Assembly: GCF_010729895.1 (NCBI RefSeq)
Contig: NZ_AP022612.1
Span: 3,410,001-3,474,000 of the forward strand
DNA length: 64,000 nucleotides
From: Mycolicibacterium confluentis
Lineage (GTDB): Bacteria > Actinomycetota > Actinomycetes > Mycobacteriales > Mycobacteriaceae
Direction: 5' to 3'
Below are positions 58,206-64,000 of the stretch, piece after piece. Numbering within the stretch: position 1 is the stretch's first letter; the number at the start of each line of letters is the position of its first letter. A program made the position numbers and the translations under genes. A model generated the notes under the pieces. It saw only the letters and a list, made by a program, of their open reading frames with translations. It did not search any database and was not told the DNA's origin.

Positions 58206-59058
58206 CGGCGTCGAGGCGCTCGCGCAGCGACGCGTCGAGTTCGATGTCGGCCACCGCGAGGTTCTCCTTGAGGTGCCCCACCGACGACGTGCCCGGGATG
58301 AGCAGCACGTTGGGTGCGACGCCGAGTGTCCAGGCCAGCGCGATCTGGGCCGGCGTGTGACCGAGGTCCTCCGCGGCTTGGGTGACGATCGCGTTGCCCA
58401 GGACGGGATTGTCGGCCACGAACGCCGATCCCAACGGGAAGAACGGCACGAAAGCGACACCGCGCCGGGCAGTTTCGTCGAGCACAGGCTGTGAGCTGCG
58501 ATCCACCAGGTTGTAGGGGTTCTGCACGCAGACGATCTCGGTGCGGTCCAACGCGCGGGTGAGGTGCTCGAGGGTGATGCTCGACAGCCCGATGCCGCCG
58601 ATCAGACCCTCGTCGCGCGCGGCGATCATCACGTCCAGCTGCTCGTCGAACAGAGCGTCGGCCCTCTCGCCCTCCATCACCCGCAGGTTGACCGCCGCGA
58701 GGCGGTCCACCCCCAGGGTCTCGAGGTTCCTCTCGAGGTCGGCCCGCAGGTCGGCCGGTCGTTCGATCGGCAGCCAGGCGCCGGTGTCGTCCCGTCGGGC
58801 GCCGAGCTTGCTGACCAGTGCCAGGTTGTCGGGATAGGGGTGCAGGGCCTCGCGGATCAGCTGATTGGCGACATTGGGACCGTAGTACTGCGCGGTGTCG
58901 ATGTGGTCGACACCGGCTTGCACCGCATGCCGCAGCACCTCGATGGCGGCGCCGTGGTCGCGTGGCGGTCCGAACACTCCCGGCCCGGGCAACTGCATGG
59001 CCCCGAAGCCGACTCGGTGGACGGTGAACTGCCCGAGCGGAAAGCGATCTGAGCTCAT
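58198..59058 (-). CDS. Aldo/keto reductase
   Basis: A 286-residue TIM-barrel reductase. Catalytic Asp54 and Tyr59 are in DHIDTAQYYG and Lys84 in LVSKLG. The usual fourth residue (His) is replaced: AAVNLRVME at 121-129, as in the YdbC-like subgroup. GTSSVGHLKENL is the NADP site. It follows the AcuI-like gene after 21 bases, forming a minus-strand operon; tail-to-tail overlap with fadE23 is 8 bases. Confidence 0.88.
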   Translation of the reverse strand: MSSDRFPLGQFTVHRVGFGAMQLPGPGVFGPPRDHGAAIEVLRHAVQAGVDHIDTAQYYGPNVANQLIREALHPYPDNLALVSKLGARRDDTGAWLPIERPADLRADLERNLETLGVDRLAAVNLRVMEGERADALFDEQLDVMIAARDEGLIGGIGLSSITLEHLTRALDRTEIVCVQNPYNLVDRSSQPVLDETARRGVAFVPFFPLGSAFVADNPVLGNAIVTQAAEDLGHTPAQIALAWTLGVAPNVLLIPGTSSVGHLKENLAVADIELDASLRERLDAVI

Positions 59059-59079
59059 GTGCGACCCAACGCCGAAGGG

Positions 59080-60078
59080 TCAGAAACCATTCCGGACCAC
59101 CACTCGGGTCCGGCCGGTGACGCCACCCGCGAGGATCGTGCGCAGCACCTCGGGGACCTCGAGCACCGACACGTCAGCGGTGATGAGGTCCAGGTGGCGA
59201 GGGCGCAACTCGGATTCGATCTGATGCCACACGGCGCGGCGGCTCTCGATCGGCAGCAGCACCGAGTCGATACCGACCAACGTCACGCCACGCAGGATGA
59301 ACGGGTGCACCGTCGCGGGCAGATCGGCCGACCCGGCCAGCCCTGAGATCGCCGCCACACCGGCATATTTCAGAGTGCTCAGGGCGTAGGCCAGAGTCTT
59401 GCCGCCAACGCAGTCCACCACCGCGGCCCACTGCGCCCGGCCCAGCGCGCGCATCTTGTCATCGGGGCCGGGGATCCGCTCGATCACCTCGGCCGCGCCG
59501 AGACCACTCAGCAGGTCCTGCGCGCCGATCTTCCCGGTCGACGCCACCACCTCATAGCCCAGGCCCGCCAGCAGGTCGACGGCGATGCTGCCGACGCCGC
59601 CGGTGGCACCGGTGACCAGAACCGGACCGTCACCCGGTGCGACGCCGTGCCGACTGAGGGCGTTGACGCTCATGGCCGCGGTGAATCCCGCGGTCCCGAT
59701 CGCGGCCGCGTCAGCCGCACTGAGATCGTCGAGTTTGACGACGTAGTCGGCAGGGTAGCGGGCCACCTCCGCGTAACCGCCGTGGCGTCCGGTGCCGATG
59801 TCCTGGCCGTGCGCGATCACGGTGTCGCCCACGGCGAAGTCCGGCGACGAACTCGCGGACACGGTGCCGACGACGTCGATGCCGGGTATCAGCGGATAGG
59901 ACCGGGCCACTCCAGCTTTCGGGGTGACCGCGAGCGCGTCTTTGTAGTTGACGCCCGAATACTCGACCGCGATCTCGACGTCACCATCGGGCAGGAACGA
60001 CTCGTCGACCACCTCGGGACGCAGGACCACACCCCGTTCGGCGTCCTCGTGCGCGACCAGCGCATTGATTCCCGTCAT
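59080..60078 (-). CDS. Zinc-free MDR reductase (YhdH/AcuI type), FadB4-like
   Basis: 332 residues. The medium-chain reductase fold has VEYSGVNYKDALAV near the N-terminus and the NADPH motif VLVTGATGGVGSIAVDLLA. YhdH/AcuI enzymes reduce acrylyl-CoA or related enones; the position matches M. tuberculosis fadB4 (Rv3141), after fadE23. Starts at 60087 and 60078 are both plausible. It is divergent from the TetR gene with only 35 bases between. Confidence 0.88.
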   Translation of the reverse strand: MTGINALVAHEDAERGVVLRPEVVDESFLPDGDVEIAVEYSGVNYKDALAVTPKAGVARSYPLIPGIDVVGTVSASSSPDFAVGDTVIAHGQDIGTGRHGGYAEVARYPADYVVKLDDLSAADAAAIGTAGFTAAMSVNALSRHGVAPGDGPVLVTGATGGVGSIAVDLLAGLGYEVVASTGKIGAQDLLSGLGAAEVIERIPGPDDKMRALGRAQWAAVVDCVGGKTLAYALSTLKYAGVAAISGLAGSADLPATVHPFILRGVTLVGIDSVLLPIESRRAVWHQIESELRPRHLDLITADVSVLEVPEVLRTILAGGVTGRTRVVVRNGF

Positions 60079-60113
60079 GACGGCCATCATGCCGCTCCCC
60101 GTAGGCTGCCACC

Positions 60114-60677
60114 ATGACAACCCGCGAATCCGGCACCGGTCGGCGGTCGGTGGACGACTGGATTCAGGCGGGTTACACGATCCTGGCGGAGGAGGGCATC
60201 GGAGCCCTCAAGATCGATCGCCTGTGTCAGCGTCTCGGCGTCACCAAGGGCAGCTTCTACTGGCATTTCACCGACATGGCCGGCTACCGCACCGCGCTGA
60301 TCGAGTCCTGGGCACAGCAGCGCGGCGAGGAGCATCGCGTCTATCACGACATCGACGACAAGGCCCCCGCCGAACGTTTGTCGATCCTGATGACCGCACT
60401 GGTGGCGCCGCGGCATTGGAAGCTCGAGCGCACGATGCGCGAATGGGCTCGCACCGACGCCCACGTCGCCGCCAGCGTCGACGAGGCGGATCGCCGCGTG
60501 CTGCACACCGTGCGTAAGGCCTTCCTAGATCTGGGATTTCCCGCCGAGGAGGCAGATCTGCGCGCGCACACCACGTTTGCGGCCGGAATCGGCTTCCTTC
60601 AGATCGCGGGCCAGAAGACCAGCCCGCTGACCACGGCTCAGCGAGATCGCTTCCTGCAGTTCATGCTCCGGCCCTGA
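60114..60677 (+). CDS. TetR family regulator
   Basis: 187 residues. The helix-turn-helix spans about 14-60 (GYTILAEEGIGALKIDRLCQ, then RLGVTKGSFYWHFTDMAGYR), the recognition helix being typical TetR. It is divergent from the AcuI-like/aldo-keto operon and probably regulates it. The ATG is at 60114. It ends 4 bases before the CopC-like gene's end (convergent). Confidence 0.88.
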   Translation: MTTRESGTGRRSVDDWIQAGYTILAEEGIGALKIDRLCQRLGVTKGSFYWHFTDMAGYRTALIESWAQQRGEEHRVYHDIDDKAPAERLSILMTALVAPRHWKLERTMREWARTDAHVAASVDEADRRVLHTVRKAFLDLGFPAEEADLRAHTTFAAGIGFLQIAGQKTSPLTTAQRDRFLQFMLRP

Positions 60678-60681
60678 GAGA

Positions 60682-61068
60682 TCACAGGCCCGCGAGCTCG
60701 GGCGCGGACACCATGAATGACCACGACCCCGCCACCTCATTCCCGTCCACGGTGAGCGCACGGTAGCGCGCCGTGTAGCCGCCAACATGCCGCAGCGGCA
60801 TCAGCGGCGCCGACAGCTGCGATCCCGACACCTCGACCTGACCCGTCGTCCAGGTGTAGCTGTCGGGCCCGACCACCGTGAGAGTCGCGAACGAGCCCAC
60901 GGGTTGGTCGAGGGTCGCGGTGACGCGGGTGGGCGCCACATGCAGGACTGTGCCCGCCGGCGGCGAACTCGCGACCAGGGCCGTGTCCGCGGCCGCGGGT
61001 GTGGGCCACCCGATGACCGCCCCCAGAGCCAGTGCGCCAGCAACGATCGTTCTCCCGCAGATCGGCAT
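60682..61068 (-). CDS. CopC-like secreted protein without the N-terminal His
   Basis: A 128-residue exported protein: signal peptide to TPAAA, then a CopC-type beta-sandwich (ALVASSPPAGTVLHVAPTRV ... RHVGGYTARYRALTVDGNEV). CopC normally binds Cu(II) through the new N-terminal His; here the mature start would read ADTALV, without it, although a His occurs in TVLHVAP and RHVGG. Copper binding is therefore uncertain. ATG at 61068 is used because the signal peptide starts there. It is divergent from the dioxygenase gene. Confidence 0.8.
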   Translation of the reverse strand: MPICGRTIVAGALALGAVIGWPTPAAADTALVASSPPAGTVLHVAPTRVTATLDQPVGSFATLTVVGPDSYTWTTGQVEVSGSQLSAPLMPLRHVGGYTARYRALTVDGNEVAGSWSFMVSAPELAGL

Positions 61069-61147
61069 GGCCGAACCGTACCGACGGGCCTGCGCCAATG
61101 TGCCGGGTTGGGAGGAACTGGTCGACTGTTGACCTCCCCCCAAGATG

Positions 61148-61169
61148 AAAGTAATGTCAGTTTTACTTT
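61148..61169. promoter_or_regulatory. Inverted repeat before the dioxygenase operon
   Basis: AAAGTAA-N8-TTACTTT, perfect 7-base arms, 33 bases before the dioxygenase ATG, in the gap divergent from the CopC-like gene. The local A+T content is high. It is a probable operator or promoter element for a dimeric repressor such as the TetR at 60.1 kb. Confidence 0.55.
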
Positions 61170-61202
61170 TTACGGAGCAGGCCTGAGAGGGAGCACTCGC
61201 CC

Positions 61203-62306
61203 ATGGAATCGTTCGTCCACCTGCGCAAAGGCAAGACGCCAAAGCGCATCCACGCCGATCTCGACGGGCTCAAAGACGACGAATTAGGCCGCGGCGGGTT
61301 CGTCGGACGCACCGCCAACATGTATCGCCGCAACGACCCCACCGCCTACCGTTCGGTCGGTCCCCTGCGCCCCACCGACGTTCTGAGTTCCGAACTCAAA
61401 CCCAGCGACGCCACCGACGCGCACGGCAGACCCATGCTGCTGTTCTCCAACGCCGACTGCCTGGTGCTGCTGTCCCGGCGGACCGAACCCATGCCGTTCT
61501 TCGTCCGCTACGTCGACGGCGACCTGCTGTCCTTCGTGCACAAGGGCTCGGGGTCCCTGGAGACCGAGTTCGGCCCCCTCGACTACCGCGTGGGTGACTG
61601 GATCTACATCCCCAAGGCGTGCACCTGGCGGCAGATTCCGGCCGAGGAGACCACGCTCCTGATGATCCAGGCCACCGACGAGTTCCGGGTTCCACCCGCA
61701 GGCACACTGGGCCGGCACTTCCCCTTCGACCCGGCCCAGGTGATCATCCCGGACCCCCAACCCATCGACGACGACGGGCGGGACGAGTACGAGGTGCGCC
61801 TCATCCATTCCGACATCGACGGGGTCGGGACGACCTCTCTTTTCTACCAACATAATCCGCTGGACGTCGAAGGCTGGCGCGGGGACAACTTCCCGTTCAC
61901 GTTCAACATCGACGACTACACCGTCATCACGTCCGAGAGTGTGCACCTGCCGCCCACCGTGCACCTGTTCATGCAGGCCACCGGTGTCTACGTGATGAAC
62001 TTCCTGCCCAAACCGGCTGAGACCGTCCCCGGCACCGAACGCACGCCCTGGTACCACCGCAACGTCGACTACGACGAGATCGCGTTCTTTCACGGCGGTT
62101 CGCTCTACGGCATCCCGATGCCGCCCGGCCTGCTCTCGCACGCGCCGCAGGGGGTTCACCACGGCGCCCCCGAGAAGGCCCGCGAACGCGCTCGGCGGAA
62201 GTTCGACGACTACGACCGCGTGGACTGGTCGGTCATCGCGATCGACACCCGCCGCCGACTGATTCCCTCCGACGAGATCCTGGCCAACGATTTGGGGCAG
62301 CACTGA
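61203..62306 (+). CDS. Homogentisate 1,2-dioxygenase family protein
   Basis: A 367-residue cupin-type dioxygenase, shorter than classic HGD (about 440). The likely iron ligands align as His285 (WYHRN), Glu292 (DYDE) and His319 or His320 (GVHHGA), and HNPLDVEGWRGDNFPFTFN is the family signature. It would open an aromatic ring, probably of homogentisate or a similar compound. The following genes are an alpha/beta hydrolase (2 bases on) and a CoA transferase, not the usual maleylacetoacetate isomerase and fumarylacetoacetase, so the real pathway may differ. Confidence 0.85.
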   Translation: MESFVHLRKGKTPKRIHADLDGLKDDELGRGGFVGRTANMYRRNDPTAYRSVGPLRPTDVLSSELKPSDATDAHGRPMLLFSNADCLVLLSRRTEPMPFFVRYVDGDLLSFVHKGSGSLETEFGPLDYRVGDWIYIPKACTWRQIPAEETTLLMIQATDEFRVPPAGTLGRHFPFDPAQVIIPDPQPIDDDGRDEYEVRLIHSDIDGVGTTSLFYQHNPLDVEGWRGDNFPFTFNIDDYTVITSESVHLPPTVHLFMQATGVYVMNFLPKPAETVPGTERTPWYHRNVDYDEIAFFHGGSLYGIPMPPGLLSHAPQGVHHGAPEKARERARRKFDDYDRVDWSVIAIDTRRRLIPSDEILANDLGQH

Positions 62307-62308
62307 AT

Positions 62309-63511
62309 ATGACCACCACCGAGACCCGCACCACATACAAGTACGACCGCATCCCCTATCTGGTTGCCTACCAGAACAATTCGGCGGTCCGCGACGTCTA
62401 CGGCGGAGTCGCCGAACTCGTGGTGCTGGAGAGCTACCTGCTCAAGCCCAGAGACGAGAACGGGCCAAAGCCGTCCGATACGGTCCTGGTGTTCATGCAC
62501 CCGATCGGTGGCGGCGCGTACCTTCCGATGATCAACGCCCTGGCCCGGGCGGGGCATCACGTCATCTACTGCAACAGCCGGTTCCGGGGCACCGACTCGG
62601 CTCTGCTGATGGAGAAGGTGGTCGAAGACCTCGGCGAGTGCATCAAGGACGCCAAGAACCGCCTCGGCTACTCCAAGGTGGTGCTGGCCGGGTGGAGTGG
62701 CGGTGGATCGCTGTCGGTGTTCTACCAGCAGCAGGCGCAGAACCCGACCGTGACGGCCAGTCCGTCGGGCGACGGTCCCGACCTGACCAAGCTGGGCCTG
62801 ATCCCCGCCGACGGCATCATGCTGCTGGCCGCGCACATCAGCAGGCACGGCACCATGACGGAATGGCTGGACGCCTCGATCCTCGACGAGTCCGACCCCA
62901 GCAAGCGCGACCCCGAGTTGGATCTCTACAACCCCGACAACCCGAATCAGCCGCCGTACACGCCCGAGTTCCTCGAGCGCTACCGTGAGGCCCAGATCGC
63001 CCGTAACCGGCGAATCACCAAGTGGGTCAAAGAGAAGCTCGCGGAGATCAAAGCCTCCGGGCGGCCCGATGACGAGTTCGCGTTCGTGGTGCACGGCACC
63101 ATGGCCGATCCGCGCTGGCTCGACCCCGCGGTCGACCCCAACGACCGCAAGCCCGGAACCTGTTACCTCGGCGATCCCCAGGTGGTCAACAACTCCCCCG
63201 TCGGACTGGCCCGGTTCTGCACCCTGCGCAGTTGGCTCTCCCAGTGGAGCTACGACGACGCCAACGGCGATGCTGTCAAGGCCGGCCCCGACATCGCGAT
63301 CCCCGCACTGGTGATCGGCAACCTCGCCGACGACGCGTGCACCCCCAGCCACACCCGTCGACTGTTCGAGGCCATCGGCCACCCCGACAAGGAGATGGCC
63401 GAGATCCCCGACGCCAACCACTACTACGCCGGCCCTGACCAGCGCGACACCCTGCGCCAGGCTGTTGGCATCTGCACGGACTGGCTGCACCGGCACGGGT
63501 TCTCGCTGTGA
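62309..63511 (+). CDS. Alpha/beta hydrolase
   Basis: 400 residues with a long N-terminal strand region. The nucleophile is Ser130 in AGWSGGG, the acid is probably Asp in LADDACTPSH, and the base is His in DANHYYAGP, a complete triad. FMHPIGGGAYLPM gives the oxyanion hole. It is larger than common esterases and has a lid-like insertion (about 150-270). It starts 2 bases after the dioxygenase and overlaps the CoA transferase as GTGA, so the three work in one pathway. Confidence 0.85.
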   Translation: MTTTETRTTYKYDRIPYLVAYQNNSAVRDVYGGVAELVVLESYLLKPRDENGPKPSDTVLVFMHPIGGGAYLPMINALARAGHHVIYCNSRFRGTDSALLMEKVVEDLGECIKDAKNRLGYSKVVLAGWSGGGSLSVFYQQQAQNPTVTASPSGDGPDLTKLGLIPADGIMLLAAHISRHGTMTEWLDASILDESDPSKRDPELDLYNPDNPNQPPYTPEFLERYREAQIARNRRITKWVKEKLAEIKASGRPDDEFAFVVHGTMADPRWLDPAVDPNDRKPGTCYLGDPQVVNNSPVGLARFCTLRSWLSQWSYDDANGDAVKAGPDIAIPALVIGNLADDACTPSHTRRLFEAIGHPDKEMAEIPDANHYYAGPDQRDTLRQAVGICTDWLHRHGFSL

Positions 63512-64000
63512 CCGCCGGTGCACTCGACGGCGTCCGGGTCCTCGAACTCGGCACGCTGATCTCCGGACCGTTCGCGGGCCGGCTGCTCGGCGACATGGGT
63601 GCCGAGGTCATCAAGATCGAGTTGCCCACCGCGCCGGATCCGCTGCGCACCTGGGGGCAGGCCGAACTCGACGGGCACCACTTCTTCTGGACCGTACACG
63701 CGCGCAACAAGAAGGCTGTCACGCTGGACCTGCGCACCGACCGCGGACGAGACCTGTTCCTCGAGTTGGTGGACAACTCCGACATCATCGTGGAGAACTT
63801 CCGGCCCGGCACACTCGAGAAGTGGAACCTGGGTTACGACGTTCTGCGCGAACGCAATAAGGGCATCATCCTGGTGCGCGTGTCCGGCTATGGCCAGACC
63901 GGCCCCGAAGCAGGCAAGGCCGGGTACGCCTCGGTGGCTGAGGCCGCCAGCGGGCTTCGGCACATGAACGGCTTCCCCGGCGGACCGCCACCCCGGTTGG
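63508..64000 (+). CDS. CaiB/BaiF family CoA transferase, 5' part
   Basis: The first 164 residues of a family III CoA transferase, cut by the window end. LDGVRVLELGTLISGPFAGR and LLGDMGAEVIKIELP are the typical start, followed by NKKAVTLDLRTDRGRDLFLE and NFRPGTLEKWNLGYDVL. The catalytic Asp region lies just at the end. It moves CoA between acids, or opens a CoA-ester route for the ring-cleavage products. GTG overlaps the hydrolase stop. Confidence 0.9.
   Translation, partial: MTAGALDGVRVLELGTLISGPFAGRLLGDMGAEVIKIELPTAPDPLRTWGQAELDGHHFFWTVHARNKKAVTLDLRTDRGRDLFLELVDNSDIIVENFRPGTLEKWNLGYDVLRERNKGIILVRVSGYGQTGPEAGKAGYASVAEAASGLRHMNGFPGGPPPRL

Overview
The window is high-GC actinobacterial chromosome, almost certainly from a rapidly growing mycobacterium (Mycolicibacterium, M. 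smegmatis-like). Recognised mycobacterial markers, recalled from family knowledge and not searched, are the mycobactin mbt-2 genes (mbtL, mbtM, mbtN, mbtK), prfB, ftsE, ftsX and smpB in one block, fprA, a LigD-Pol-like polD1, hisN followed by fadE24 and fadE23, pgmA with two crcB genes, and a tmRNA whose tag ends YALAA.

Region by region. 0-9 kb: an SDR, a PASTA-like secreted protein, an AraC-VOC-UvrA-like operon, a deletion scar joining a VOC remnant to a TetR remnant, a CmtR-like ArsR regulator, and a divergent F420-oxidoreductase / APH-TetR locus. 9-18 kb: secreted proteins, a cutinase, and a redox cluster with an ECF41 sigma factor beside an NDH-2-like flavoprotein (with an ECF41-type promoter candidate), a second ECF sigma factor, a frameshifted NmrA-like gene and a second flavoprotein. 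18-24.7 kb: a divergent vWA/NUDIX pair with a repeated operator candidate, tRNA-Ala(GGC), an MFS exporter, pgmA, two FluC fluoride channels and DUF190. 24.7-30.6 kb: the mycobactin acyl-chain genes with two IdeR-box candidates, then a cupin/membrane/DUF488/LLM operon.

30.6-37.4 kb is accessory in character. It holds ssrA, a decayed tyrosine integrase just downstream of it, an esterase, a lytic transglycosylase lipoprotein, a propeptide-less proteasome-like Ntn peptidase, small membrane proteins, a TetR regulator and an APH(6)-like protein that has lost its catalytic residues. 37.5-43.1 kb is the most striking locus: PAS-ANTAR, STAS, a 1386-residue sensor kinase/receiver/SpoIIE phosphatase/RsbW-type kinase, and a second STAS protein. 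This looks like a complete phosphorelay-plus-partner-switch circuit.

43-55.5 kb is mostly conserved housekeeping: polD1, an AAA+/TPR membrane pair, smpB, ftsX, ftsE, mscS, prfB, fprA, a group I truncated haemoglobin and hisN. 55.5-64 kb is catabolic: fadE24-fadE23, an aldo/keto reductase with an AcuI-type reductase, a TetR regulator, a CopC-like protein, and a homogentisate dioxygenase-like / hydrolase / CoA-transferase operon cut by the window edge.
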